DNA of 64,000 bases, from the NCBI RefSeq assembly GCF_008831285.2, contig NC_045141.1, positions 14,368,106 through 14,432,105 on the forward strand, in the 5' to 3' direction. Both the position numbers and the translations under genes were made by a program. Below are positions 22,444 through 34,300 of this stretch, piece after piece. A model generated the notes under the pieces. The model saw only the letters and a list, made by a program, of their open reading frames with translations. It was not told the origin of the DNA and made no database searches. How positions within the stretch are numbered: position 1 is the stretch's first letter; every line of letters starts with the position of its first letter. This stretch comes from Nymphaea colorata (Eukaryota > Streptophyta > Magnoliopsida > Nymphaeales > Nymphaeaceae).

Positions 22444-24190
22444 TATGGGCAATTCACATGGCATCTTGGCATACTCAGGTTGCTCTTATGGCTTTGTAAA
22501 GAGTTCCCAAGGCTGATTCTGAAATTGCAGTCTTGTATGTCTGGTTTGATCTGATTGCTACGTCAATTTTCATTGTTACTGCAATCTGTCCTTGAGATAA
22601 AGAACTCTGCTTGTATATGATTTTGTTTTTTATTCAGTTACAAATTAGAGAGCACCAACATGATCCGTTCAATGGGTTAAGCTGATGACAAGAGACCCTT
22701 CATCCTTATCTGAATATCAGCAGTTGACAGTGTCCAAGGGTGATGAACACGGACCCATGTTGTAAATTGTGTTAGTTGATGTGCATTAGTCGGACCACTA
22801 GTTGATGCAAAAAAAAAAAAATGTAAACTTATTTTTTAAGTTAGAAATACGAAAAGAACTGAAAAATAGTACCAAAAAAATCAAGAAGATTACCATTCCT
22901 ATGAAGAATCAATGATGTTTCAGTCAAGAAATCTCTGTAGGAATCGGTTTCTTACAAAAAGTAAATGTTATTCTCAACTGAAAGTTCAACTATTCACTAG
23001 TGTGTATTATCTTCTTGCAGGTTGTTTGAAATCATCCCTTCGAAACAACAGAATTCTCCGATAAAAATGAAATATTTGTTACTTCTCAGTGAAAAGTGAA
23101 AACAACCTCCTATGCACAGAGTAAGTGAAAACCTTTCCTTTCACAACGGAAGATCAATTTGTTACATACAAATCTATCCTCAAATTTTGTTTTGCTTCTC
23201 AAAAGCATTGGAGCTTTCAGCTTCCTCTCAACCTTCTAAGAGTGTCTAAGGCTTGGTGGTAGGGAGTTTTCTAAAAAAAAGTTGAAAATATCGTGTTGCT
23301 TTGTACGACACAACCATTTTCAAGGGTGTACCGTATCGCTTTTGCCAAAAGTTACATTAAGTAAATACTGTTGATATGCTCTGTTACACAGTACTGGGTT
23401 GAGCTGCATCTTTGACAAATTTTAGAAAGCAGTGTTGCATTGTAAATTGCCTTTTCCTGGTAGCACGTCAATCTTTAAGTTCTTCTTCCCTGTTCCGGCT
23501 TGCTTCAAATGATGATAGTTAGGCTAGTGTTTTTGTATAGGTGTCAGTAGCTTAGATGGTCTTTCTAGTCAACGTGGTGAACCGAACACTTCAATGAATT
23601 GCTGGAACTGTACAAGATGGACAGATCGAATCTGCTGCCCAAAATACTAAGATCCAGAGACAGAAGTATCTGACTGTACACTGCCCCAACTCTACTCAAA
23701 GCAAAGTTCATGGGACTGCCGAAATCGCACGACATTCACTAATATTCATCTTTATCAAGGTAGAAACCAGTAGAAGATTTTCTTTTGTGCATTCTGCTAA
23801 GCAGTAAGCAGAGGAGGGCCAGTTCTCAGCTTGTCTTTGCAGATTAGTTATATCGTATAGCAAGCCGGCAGAATTCCCGTAGACGACAGAAATTTGTAGG
23901 CACCATTTCTGAAGATGTATTTCCACTTTTCAATTACCAAAAGAGCTTGTTTATTGTGGACAGATGACATTCAACCATGCAACCACTGGATACTAAACGG
24001 ATGAAAGTGAAAAGATGTTCCCATGGCTTCTCAGCGGAAAAACGATTTAGAATTAGAAGTTTGTGATGAATGAATTTGAAAACATGAGCAGTAGAGAGAG
24101 AGATGAAAATGAACTTAATTAACGAAGCCAATGTACAAAGATACCACCAGCTCCCAATGAGTGTTGAGAGGGGAACAACAAACCTTAAAA
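22444..24190 (+). repeat. Duplicated 3' flank of the PAP gene
   Basis: It aligns with 62388-64000: shared CTTGTATATGATTTTG, GAGCACCAACATGATCCG, TATCGTGTTGC-TTGTACGACAC and CACTAATATTCATCTTT blocks. Similarity runs to the end of the window on the other side, so the right edge of the duplication lies at or beyond about 23990. Short minus-strand open frames at 23708-24131 match no family I know. Confidence 0.75.
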
Positions 24191-24199
24191 CAGAAATTA

Positions 24200-24420
24200 A
24201 GTAGAAACAATGGAAGGTAGAAACAAATTCATCAAATCCTGAAGGTGGCTAGCTCTAGATGAGAGAGACCTCAGTCCAGACCATGGATGCAATGGCCGAA
24301 TGGTTGTATGTTGCATTCCTAAAAAGAATATCATTCCTGATAGTCCAAATTGACCACCAAAGTTAGTGATTATCCATGTAATCCTGTTAATTAACAGAGG
24401 ACAAGCTTTTAGGTTCAAAC
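24200..24420 (-). mobile_element. LINE 3' fragment (zinc-binding RT region)
   Basis: The minus strand reads LWWSIWTIRNDILFRNA, the conserved W-x-I-W-x-x-R-N segment that ends the zf-RVT region of plant LINEs. A frame change lies just before it (C-P-L-L-I-N-R-I-T-W) and stops follow soon after. It is a short relic of a lineage other than the one at 15379. Confidence 0.55.
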
Positions 24421-27400
24421 TTTCAAATTGGTTCAGTCTTCATTAAAAAAAAAATGGTGGTAGTCCGTCAGCTCGATCGGGAAGCTAATCGCATTCGTAG
24501 AAGCACCTTTTTGGATTTGGACCTTCAGAGTAGTGCTAGTCATAATTCGCATATGAAGTTAACTGGTTCATTTGCATATACTTGAGGTTATCCGATGAAT
24601 ATTTTGGAAGAAAATATCCCAAAGTCTTCTAGAAAGCAGGCCTTGACTTCCAGTAACTTAGATGAGCGCGCCAAGGGTTAAGGCTTCTCTTGAATAAATC
24701 AAATTTCATAATCACAAGAAACCCATCTTTCTTTCTTTCTTCTTTTCAAGAACCCGACAAAAACGTCAAAAACAGTGAAAACGAAAACCCAAAATTTTCT
24801 TTTTTTTTTAAAAAAAAAAAACTCCGAAGTGATTTTTTCGTGTTCTTTTGAGGTTCTTATTGTGCTTTTGTTGTCTTTTTTCCCTGTTATTTTGACATTA
24901 TTTTTGCTTTAAAGTTTAAAAGCACTTACGCTAAATTATTTATGTTTCTTTCTCCCATTACTGAAACCCCATTTTTACCATTTTATCAAGTTATTGTTTT
25001 ATATTTTGTTGTTAGCTTTTCATTTATTTTACTTTTCCTATTTTTTATTATTTTTTCTCTTCCAAAAAATTGCCAAATTTTTCCTTTGATTTTCAACTCT
25101 GCTGAAAAATACCCCAAAAAAAACTCGCCATTTAAAATCTGTTAACGATACTTGTGACTATAAAATCAATCTTATCATAGACATATCACATTAGAGATTC
25201 AGAGTAAACAAGTTAGCAATCAGTCATCTTACTGATTTCATTTATACATGTTCTAAACTAATCATTTGAGTGATTTGCTTTTCCTATTAAACTAATAACT
25301 TTGTTTGACTAAATTCTTGAATTTTATCAAATGCGATTAATAACTTGGTTACTTGTAAAAATTTCTCATGGGAAGCTTCTGTTCTACTTTTTCACATTTC
25401 ACATATGTAATTAATTTCACTTTTGGCATGTGTAGTTGTGTTTCCAATTTATACGTCTGTGTTCTCGTCATTTAGATGATTTCACATCATTTTCTTCTTG
25501 TTTTTCTTTCAATGTTCAAGCTGAAAGAGATCAAGAAATGAGAGTATTCCTTATCCTCCACCAATAAGAGATTGGATATTGAAAGACGACTAGAAAAAGA
25601 CGTAGCAAAGTAGAGAAGATTGAAAGTCTGACGCATCCAAAGAGAACAAAAACTTACTGGCATTTCTTGTCTTTGTGAAGAAGAATAAAAGGCACGATAT
25701 CTTCTGTTAAGGGAACTGGGTAGGTGGAAACAAATTTAAAGTTCCACAAACCAGACAAAGAAGGTTTAGGACATGATATGAAGTTGGTACGGTGGAATGA
25801 TTATTTGGCTGGTGGTGGCTGAAAACCCTAGGAAGCGGCGGGGGGCTGAATGATGGTTTTAAAATTTTGATAAGAATTGAAATATCATTTTTCAAAATTT
25901 TTATATAAAATAAATGAATTTTTCAAAATTTATGTGTAATTTTTTTTTAAAGAAGACTTAGGACCCCTGCTGCGTTGCAAGGATGCATTGATGGACTTCC
26001 TGGGTAGCTTTATATAACGTTCTTTAATTTGTTAATAACAACAGCTTTTTTTTTTTCTGCAAATCTAGAGCTAGCTCTAGAGTCTAGAGCTAATTGACTC
26101 ACTTTTCTTTTGCAACTTCATATGAGCTAGCAAACCAAGCATGTGATATTGTTGTAAAGGAGTTGGGTAGCTTTTCTTTTGCAAATTCTCACTCGATTTG
26201 TGTCAATACTCAACTCCCTTTAGGCTATCAACTTCACTATCCATAGATAAAATATCTAGGAAACTTTATAAAGGAAAACCAGGACTGTCCAATTCTCAAT
26301 CAACTAGAAAACATGCTAGGATAGGCATTTGGACTAAGCAAAAAAATAGATAGCTAGAAAATCACAAGCACAAAAGGGAAAAACCATAGGGGAACATGAA
26401 AATTGACTTGATGCGATAAAAAAATTGGTCCTATACGATATAACACACAGAAGGAAAATAAAAACACATGTTTCCTGCTCAATTTCTTGTGCCCCTCCCA
26501 TGTCTACTCAATGGGTTGAAATGCAAATTATGGCAAACAGATATTTCACATGCTTTTGAAAGTATTGCAGCAGAATGCCGCTACTCATAACTACCACTTC
26601 TTTGTTTTTCCTTTTCTTTACATGGGTCCTTTCAATTTGAGATGATGCTTAATTAGGGAAAAATAATCAAAATTGGAATTAGGGAAAAATAATCAAAATT
26701 GGTGGCTGCTGGTGTATTCGGACTGCAGGTGGCTGGCAAGGAGAAAACAGTTGAGAAAACGAGAGATCAAGAGTGAGTGACTTAGGGAGAGAAACGAGAG
26801 AAGGCGAGAGGGAGATCACCGGTCATGCTGCAAGTGGCCGTCACTGGTCCGGGTTGCTGGTAGCTGTTGAGTGAATAGAGGAAGAGTAGGAGATAGGGCA
26901 ACGCTACCGGTCGGACTGGCTCCACCCCTCAGATCTTGTTGTCCTTATAACCGATTTACACCGAGTGGGTGGAGATCATACGTATCGTTCATGTGTATCA
27001 GAATCGGAAACACCAACTCGTATCGTTCATATGCCTTGGGCTCGCACAAATTATAAGCGAATTAATTTTCTTTTACGCTTTTGTATTAAAAAAAAAGACC
27101 TCCAGCCATACATCCACTTGCTTTACATATTAAAAAAGAAACAGTGTCAGAAACTATACAGTGGAAGTGAAAATTAATTTTACAAAATGGCACTTTTTTA
27201 AAATAAATGATTCTTTTGTTTTATATAAATAAGTTGTTTCTTCTTTAATTTGTCACTTTATTTATATAAAATTTGAATTGTGCTCTTTAAGTAGTGTTTG
27301 ATAAAAAAAAAAACAACACTTTATCCTTGAAACACTTGTTTTAGTAATACCATGATCTTACTTGAAGAAATATAAATTGACTAGGTCCACCGTTTGATTG

Positions 27401-27834
27401 TTAGACTTATAAATTATATTCATATTGCATATATATTTTTTTAACAACAACATGAATTTTTAAAACATATGTTTTAGAAACGTATGTTTTTCTTATTAAA
27501 TACCCCCTTAAGTACTCGCATGCATTTGTATGCAATGTTTAAAATACATTTCCTTTTTTGACAATGTGAAACATAAATAGATTTAGGGCAATTGTTTTTT
27601 ATGAAACATTATGCTTTGAATAATACTTTAAGAAATACAATGGTAAATTTGTAACCCTCCAAGTTTCAATGGATTGTGAACTACTGATGTCTTATGTTTT
27701 CGATTTTTCTTACTATTTATTGGACAAATGAATCTTGTACACTGTATCGTTTGACACACATCTCGGTTCATATGATAGGCATCATCTTGACACTACAATT
27801 TGATATCGGACTTGCTATCTGGTGGACTTTCCGG
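24421..27834. other. AT-rich intergenic DNA, no gene recognised
   Basis: This holds long homopolymer and T-rich runs (for example 24795-24830) and a 26 bp tandem pair (GGAATTAGGGAAAAATAATC core, 26650-26702). A GC-richer patch at 26820-27010 carries a CGTATCGTTCAT motif twice (about 26980 and 27018). Open frames are 60-70 codons with no family signature. Confidence 0.5.
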
Positions 27835-28165
27835 TATGGTTGGGCTAAGCTTGGGCCCTGATAACATATATAATATGAAATTATATTATTTAGAACTATT
27901 TTATTCATTTTTATTTACAAATACCGTATTTATATATTAAACATGAATATTTTATTTTCTTCATCAAAATTGGATCAAGTCAAGCTGGACTTGGTTTGGA
28001 TCTTGATGATCAGGCCTGTGGTTTGGCCATGGCATAGGCTTGTAGGCTGGCCAGAGCCTGATCAAGCTGATGTCAACACTATTTGACACTTTGTTAATGT
28101 GATATGAGGGTGGTTCAAAAAATAGAACGACCCGATCTACTGATTTGGCTAGGCTGTAGTGAATA
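27835..28165 (-). repeat. Dispersed ~320 bp repeat, copy 2
   Basis: Reverse-complement partner of 1425-1745, from GGGCTAAGCTTGGGCCC to GAACGACCCGATCTACT. The similarity is clear but includes small gaps, consistent with old copies of one interspersed family. Confidence 0.6.
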
Positions 28166-28915
28166 AATAAGCAAATGATTGTGACCGTGTGGGCAACTGC
28201 CCACATGTGACTCCATTATTTGCAGGCAAACAAATATTTCGATCTGCATAAGCATGTCTTGTGCTAATTCTATATGTTTGGTGGTATTTGAGATGCGAAA
28301 GTGACCCCTCCTCCATATCCACAAGGTTCAGGGTTACTTTGGAACTTGGGTGGTCTTATAGTATATTCTTCAATGTTGTGTATGCAAGGTTTACAGTTGA
28401 GAGAAGTAGTACTCATGAGAATTCAACTAATGATGTATTATCAATGTGCCCCTCAAACCAACCAGCTATGCTACACCTGCATGTCAATTCCAAATAGTGA
28501 CTACAGTATATTACATCACTTACCTTAAAAAAAGAATTGAATGTATACATAACAATAATTTAAGTTTGAAGCACTATTTTTACTAGACAAAGCCACAAAC
28601 ATCAACATAAGTCATTTGTGCATGTCATTCATTCAGCGTCGTCCATCAAATATCATGTCTTGGATGCATCAATGGATTGAAACTCACAAGAACTTGAGAG
28701 GTAGATCGGCCTATTGCCTTCTTTATCGCATATATGAGATGTATCATTTCTACCAATCTGCAAATTGGTTCATTTGGAAGTTCTACACTGTCATGCCTCA
28801 TTTTTTTCAGCACCAACTATTTAAATGAGAAGAGGAAGCTATTTAATTTGGAACGGGTATAGCCTTGTCCATATCATTAGATAAAAATAATGTCACTTGT
28901 TTGTCATTCAAAGAG
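28166..28915. other. Intergenic DNA, no gene recognised
   Basis: Overlapping open frames of 70-78 codons (28261-28528, 28616-28828) have no recognisable domain. Ends in the left target duplication of the element at 28916. Confidence 0.45.
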
Positions 28916-29086
28916 CAGTGGTGGAGCCAGAAAAAATAGCTGGATGGGCCCTTATTTAAAAACATTTATATCTATAAGGGCACTTATATATGTATAAAAG
29001 TAAATATTAAATTTACCGATGTAAAAAATAAAGAAATTTTAAAGAGCTGGTCTGGGCAACTTAGCCCACATGTGGCTAGGCCACTG
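28916..29086. mobile_element. Short hAT-type MITE (171 bp)
   Basis: Starts CAGTGGTGGAGCCAG and ends GGCTAGGCCACTG, an imperfect inverted pair with CAGTGG tips typical of hAT elements. Flanks TCAAAGAG (28908-28915) and CCAAAGAG (29087-29094) form an 8 bp target duplication with one mismatch. It has no coding capacity. CAGTGG-CGGAGCC-like motifs also occur near 6506 and 43446. Confidence 0.65.
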
Positions 29087-29094
29087 CCAAAGAG

Positions 29095-29730
29095 GGTCAA
29101 AACTACGACGTATTTATACAAGCGAAGTGCTTCGATGTTTATGCACAAACAATCCAAACAAGAAAGCTTTTATGAAAATTTAGGCAGCACTTGTGACCTT
29201 CGCCTTTTTCTATTTGAGAATTATTAGATTCAAAGTCAAACCATGTGGTTGTATATCGAATATGAACTTTATAAAGGATATGTATGTTAGGCCCCTAACT
29301 CTTGCAATATATACATTTTTCAACTTGTTTTCTATGAAGAAAATATTTTGCTGTTTTTAAATGTGATTAATTAATTAAAAACTAATTATAATTGAAAATA
29401 AGCCAAAAAATCTAAGCCCCATTTCCAATGCAATTCAAGAGACATTCATGTATCTTCATCCACCCATAGCTTGATCAAGACACATTCCTCATGAACTAAG
29501 CCCCATGTCCCATCAGCCAACCAAGAGAAGAAAGGAAAGGAAATCATGAAGTGGGACTGGAGTTTGGACCCATCTAGTGAAAGAGGTACAATAATAGAAC
29601 TAATTGATTTGACCTCACCATATGATTAACTGATCTATGGATGAAACAAGAACACTAAATGCTTATTTTCCACCCAAATATACTCTTCCTTTGTGTCTCC
29701 TTAGTGAAGTCAATACAAGGAAAGTTTAAC
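29095..29730. other. Intergenic DNA, no gene recognised
   Basis: AT-rich sequence without extended open frames or clear repeats before the Copia relic. Confidence 0.45.
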
Positions 29731-30384
29731 TCAAAGTTCATCTTAAAGCAAAAAGTAATACTAAAAGCGCTCAAGCTATGGAAGAAGAATTTGGGGTTTC
29801 TTTATACAAATCAAATGTGGGCTCTCGTCTCATCCAACAGCTCACATAATAATGTTAGATGTGGATGGATATTTAGATTAAGAGGGAGGAACTCTAATGG
29901 CTCAATTGCTAAATACAAGTCTCGCCACTTTGCAAAAGGTATAATCCATAAGAAGGGATATACTAATATGAAACTTATAGTCCTATTGTTAACCAAACTA
30001 CAAAACAGTTGATTTCAACCATGGCTATCTCCAAGGGTAGATTTTTACAGGAATTAGGTGCCAACACTTTCTCACAATAGATATTAAAGTGAGAGGTGGT
30101 TCATGACGCAACCACCATGGTTTTAAGATTAATGGGTTCCAAATCATGTTTATTGCCTCAATAAAGCATTGTCCAAGTCAAAAAAAGGCTAACAAGGCAT
30201 GTCCATGTTCATCAAACTTCTGATTTATGAGTCACAATTAGATATGCCCATAAAATCATCATTTGATGAACTTATGTTTGTGCTGATAGATGACATCATA
30301 GTCATTAAAAGTAACTAATTGTGGCAAGTTCTCTATAAAATATATAAGACCTTTGTATATGACAACTTATTGCCACACAAATAC

Positions 30385-30474
<90 letters not shown>

Positions 30475-30845
30475 GGCTCCTTGACAAAGCAAACATGATA
30501 GATCATCTTTTGCTTTCCACAATAAACACATACTCATCATTGGAGCTTTGTGGTGTGTGACATTGACAAGGCCAAATAGCAAAACTTGCAAGTTCATGAA
30601 CCAACCAACTGAGGACTATGTGAAACACCTTTTTGGCTACTTAAAAGTCAGTCTACGTTATCATATGAAAATAGTCTGATCAACTTCATTCAAATTGTCT
30701 GTTGAATGGAAATTGTCTCCATTATGTTGATTGTGCATGATGCCCAAATGATAGAAGGTTAATAAAATAGTATGTCATCTTCGCGGACCTAACATCATCT
30801 CATGGAAATCTAGAAACCAACACACCAAATCTTATAGGTAGCATA
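29731..30845 (+). mobile_element. Highly degenerate Copia reverse transcriptase to RNase H relic
   Basis: Pieces in three frames follow the Copia order. NQMWALVSS and CGWIFRLRGRNSNGSIAKYK (29800-29930) match the start of the RT. LNKALSKSKK and a FVLIDDIIVIKSN-like stretch (30150-30320) match the G-L-K-Q and Y-V-D-D regions. FMNQPTEDYVKHLFGYLK (30580-30645) and GPNIISWKSRNQHTK (30787-30830) match the connection and RNase H start. Many stops and frameshifts make this an old relic. A TA microsatellite sits between the RT and RNase H pieces. Confidence 0.7.
30389..30471. repeat. (TA)n microsatellite, ~82 bp
   Basis: Uninterrupted TA repeat inside the degenerate Copia relic, the longest simple repeat in the window. 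It can form a cruciform and is likely length-polymorphic. Confidence 0.97.
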
Positions 30846-31540
30846 GTTGGTCAGATTGGCAATATAGTGAAGGGCCGGTTGTCAATTCGATTCTCATGAG
30901 CGGTATTCACATGAACTACACCAAATCTTACTTAAACATTTAAAACTACTAAATTAATAACAAAATTATCATTTTTTTCAAATTGTCGTGTCCTCCCTAC
31001 CCACGTACCCATACCTATGCCTGAATCCATAGCAGCACCAATGTGACTTGGGCTCCGGGAAATGTTGGAAACACATTTGGAAGGGATGTCAACGGTTGTA
31101 AATTGTAATCAGATAAAGCTATAACTCTCGAATGTAGATCCAAATGAGCAAGGAGATTCTGTCAATGGTACAATCGAATACTGAGCCAAGAAAACTGTAA
31201 TGAAAATCTGTTGCATTGAAATAATTCCATATCTGATCCTATAAATCAAGATTTTGATAATTTGTATGAAAGCCATCTCACTTATAAAACGGCCATATCA
31301 GATTCATCTAAGAAGTAAACTGTTTATTAGACCTTTATACACGAAGGATTGCTTTGCTGGTATGTTGTCAATCATCCTTTTAGTTAAAGCAACTTTAGAA
31401 CAAAAAAAAAGTGGATTTTTAACATTAAATGAGCTACCGTGGTTGCAAAACCAAAAAAGGTCCAACTTAACATCTTTAACTTCTCTGCCATATATCAATT
31501 ACCAAAAGTTTCTTCCAAAAATTCCTTGAGCATATGATAT
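30846..31540. other. Intergenic DNA, no gene recognised
   Basis: Short frames on both strands at 31254-31529 overlap each other and lack any family signature. Confidence 0.45.
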
Positions 31541-31640
31541 TCATGCACTGAGATACTTCAGCAAAGATAAATCAAACCACAAGTTCTCTCTCATGCACTC
31601 GGATACTTCGGCAAAGATAGATCAAACCACAAGTTCTCTC
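31541..31640 (+). repeat. 50 bp tandem duplication (two units)
   Basis: Units 31541-31590 and 31591-31640 (TCATGCACTSRGATACTTC...CACAAGTTCTCTC) differ at three positions by eye. They lie immediately left of the hAT-like element. Confidence 0.9.
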
Positions 31641-31655
31641 TAATGTGGTTGAGAG

Positions 31656-32630
31656 CAATGTCACCAGGGTGTGACAAAAATGGACCCGCACCCGCGTCGA
31701 CGCGACGCGGGTGCTGATTCGGGTGCGGGTGCGACCCAGATTCGCACTCAAGCTGCACATGCTCATGAGCTCGCACCCAAATCGCACCGGTAACGAGAGA
31801 GGGCGGTACGGAGAAGGAGAGAGTAAGGGACTGGAATGCAAGGGTGAGTGAGGAGTGCGGGAGAAAGGGACATGATTTGGGGAAACAATTTGGGTGATTT
31901 GGAGAAACTATTTGGGGGATTGGGGAAACGATTTGGGGGAAAGGGAGAGCAAGGGTGAGGGGGACTGAACGCAAGAGGAAGAGATGTGCAGATAGAGAGG
32001 GCTCCAGTGAGGGGGAAACAAATGCTCAACTGTGGAAGAGGGCAACGAAGAGGGAGATAGAGAGGAAGACGGGGAAGAGGAAGATGCTCACTTGTGTCGA
32101 TGTTCACTTGGAAGAGGGCAATGAAGATGGAGATAGAGAGGAAGACATGGAAGAGGAAGATGCTCACCTGTGTCGATGCTCACCCGTGGAAGAGGGCAAT
32201 GAAGAGGGAGTAGAGAGGAAGATGGGGAAGAGGAAGATGAAGAAGGGGAATCCGTCGGGCTTCCTCTCGAGCCATAGAGCTCGGGTCCGAATTTGAATTC
32301 CGATCCAATTGGACCAACCCAAAGTCAAAATCCTTATAGACGACTTATAGGAATAATCCTCGTTAGTGAACAACGGAGCGTTTCGCCCCATCCCTCCAAC
32401 CCCGAACCTAACCTCCTTATTAAGAAAGAAAGGAAGGAGAAAATTGTAATTTTTATTTTGATATTTAATAATTTTATGATTTATAGATAATTTTGTCATA
32501 TATATTAGTATTTGTTATTATTATAAATTAATAATAATAATAATAATAAATACTTTTGCCGTATCGCCGCACTTAAATTTTTTAAAATGTGCCGTGCCGC
32601 ACCCCCGCATCCCCCATCCTGGTGACATAA
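31656..32630. mobile_element. hAT-like non-autonomous element, family copy 1 (975 bp)
   Basis: The ends CAATGTCACCAGGGTG and the complement of CATCCTGGTGACATAA are inverted. They are flanked by an 8 bp duplication GTTGAGAG (31648-31655 and 32631-32638). Near the left end is a GC-rich palindrome (CGCGTCGACGCGACGCG) within CCGCACCCGC/GCGGGTGCGG repeats. The interior is purine-rich, with a ~26 bp GATTTGGGGAAAC repeat at 31875-31945 and a ~75 bp GGAAGAGGGCAAYGAAG repeat (three units, about 32030-32240). The open frames there are low-complexity artefacts. No transposase is present. Confidence 0.85.
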
Positions 32631-32638
32631 GTTGAGAG

Positions 32639-33070
32639 TTGCCGTTGTCGAAGCTCCCTTTTTCTCTCAAGCTCTTCCCCTCCCCCCCCCTCCCCTCCCC
32701 CCCCTCTATATGACGAGAGTTTTGTAATAATATTTTTTTCTCTCCTTTTAATAGGAGCAAACTTTTGTAATATTTGCTCTCTCTGGATGATTACATAATG
32801 AAAAGCTGTCCAATAATCAAAACCCCCTGGAGGAGAGTCAGCGGACGCGTGGGGGAGGTAGACGAAGAAAATACCAACCTCACTCCTCATTTGGACCGTT
32901 CGGTCCCGTGTCCTCCTTTCTTTTTTCTGTGTCTCAGAAAGGACTGGTTGTTGGGAGCGAAGCAAGGCAGGAAGTCAGAGAAGATAGAGAGCGAGGAAGG
33001 GAGTGATGATCAACATTAAGCGAGGGGAGGCATCAGGGGGGCCTCGGTCGCCGTCTGCAACAGCAGCACC
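32639..33070 (+). promoter_or_regulatory. Promoter and 5' leader of the ARM-repeat gene (inferred)
   Basis: This short space between the hAT-like element and the ATG contains a C-rich run (CCCCTCCCCTCCCC near 32680-32702) and a TTTAATAGGA motif near 32746. The 5' UTR probably starts somewhere after 32880. An upstream open frame with ATG at 32774 ends at 33019. The transposon end lies within about 440 bp of the start codon, so it may have supplied or disrupted control elements. Confidence 0.4.
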
Positions 33071-34300
33071 ATGAAAGGCGGCGGGGAGGAGGAGCACGAG
33101 AAGCAGGTGCTCGCCGTGCTGCAAGCGCTGAAGGAGGCGTCCCGGCGGATACGGGAGTCTCCCACCGCCGGTGGGAAGCAGATGGAGGAGGAGGGCAGCG
33201 CCATCAAGGCCCTCCTCCACCTCCAGACCGAGGACCTCGCCTCCAAGTTCAAGGACCCCAAGCTCGCCGACCTCACCCACCACCTCTGCAGCCTCCGCTC
33301 CCAGGTGGACGACCAGCTTCCCCGCTCCTACCTCACCGTCATCAGTTCCTACATCAGGCGCCGCGTCTTTGGCAGCGAAATCGCGCGCGTCGCCGGCCTC
33401 ATCGAGTTGGAGATTCAGGCGTGGATCGACCGGAAGAGCGTCGAGAAGCTGGTGAAGTCGCTGCTCAGTGAGGATGAGGAGGAGGTGAAGGTCGTCGGGC
33501 TGCTGTTCGCCTTCGAGTCCCGGCTTCTGGAGGGGTTCGACCCGGGTCTCCAGGACGCCGTGCTGAGGTCTCGAGCTTTTTCCGTGCTCGAATCGGTCCT
33601 GTGCGACGGGAAGGCATCCAGGCGGGTCAGGGAGAACTGCGCCTTTGCCATGGCGGCTCTGGTGAGGTTCAACAAGGACGTGTTCGTGGGTCAGGTGGTG
33701 ATGAGCCCGATGGCGACGGCCCTGGTGGAATTGGGCTCTGCCGACGGCCTCAGGGTCCTCTGTAGCTTGATAGTGGCCATTAAAAGTCCCTTTGTTGATG
33801 AGATTCACCAAAGCGGGGAGCTCCCGAAGATCATAAAGGCCTTGGATTCGGAAGACGAGGTCTTGAAATCGGCTGCTTTGGATTGTATTTTGGAGATTGG
33901 GTACTTTGGTAGAAAGGAGGCAATCGAGGCCATGATGGAGGAGGATTTGGTGAGGAAGCTGGTGCTCTTGCAGAGGTTGAAATCTCGCGGGCATGGTGAA
34001 GAAAAAGAGCTGGGCAGTGTGAGTGGTGAAGAAATGCATGATTTCTCCACTCCTTGTGGAGATGGTGGCGATGGAGGGTCCCCTTCTGCGGAGGAGGAGG
34101 AGGAGGGGTGGTTGGAGCGACACCCATTTGGTGGGTGCGTGGCCAAGTTTGCTATACAGCTAGAGGTGGGGCAGGGGCTGAGGCAAAGGGAGAAGAGGGC
34201 CTTCAAGCTGGAGGTGCTGAGGAGGGTAAGAGAGGCGGTGGACTCCGACGCCGAGGCTGCTACCATTATTGCTGAGGTCTTGTGGGGAGCCTCGCCGTGA
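33071..34300 (+). CDS. ARM/HEAT-repeat superfamily protein, single exon
   Basis: An uninterrupted 409-codon frame from ATG 33071, the first ATG in a GC-rich coding stretch. Residues 1-60 are charged ([23 protein letters not shown]). Residues 70 to about 310 are leucine-rich helices in the two- to three-helix pattern of ARM/HEAT repeats, for example [51 protein letters not shown], and [20 protein letters not shown] followed by [10 protein letters not shown]. An acidic glycine-rich linker ([17 protein letters not shown]) precedes a C-terminal helical region with R-E-K-R-A-F-K-L-E and ending EVLWGASP. It resembles plant ARM-repeat proteins of unassigned function. A scaffold or protein-binding role is inferred from the fold. 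There is no U-box, F-box, signal peptide or membrane segment. GC content is much higher than its surroundings, typical of intronless plant genes. The 382-codon antisense frame is a by-product of this GC bias. Confidence 0.88.
   Translation: MKGGGEEEHEKQVLAVLQALKEASRRIRESPTAGGKQMEEEGSAIKALLHLQTEDLASKFKDPKLADLTHHLCSLRSQVDDQLPRSYLTVISSYIRRRVFGSEIARVAGLIELEIQAWIDRKSVEKLVKSLLSEDEEEVKVVGLLFAFESRLLEGFDPGLQDAVLRSRAFSVLESVLCDGKASRRVRENCAFAMAALVRFNKDVFVGQVVMSPMATALVELGSADGLRVLCSLIVAIKSPFVDEIHQSGELPKIIKALDSEDEVLKSAALDCILEIGYFGRKEAIEAMMEEDLVRKLVLLQRLKSRGHGEEKELGSVSGEEMHDFSTPCGDGGDGGSPSAEEEEEGWLERHPFGGCVAKFAIQLEVGQGLRQREKRAFKLEVLRRVREAVDSDAEAATIIAEVLWGASP

Noticed and set aside
31955-32296. Charged Arg/Glu-rich open frame
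   Set aside because: It is a translation of the purine-rich minisatellite within the hAT-like element, not a protein.
32975-34123. 382-codon open frame on the minus strand
   Set aside because: It is antisense to the ARM-repeat gene. High GC with third-position bias gives open shadow frames, and its composition is His/Leu-rich and domain-free.
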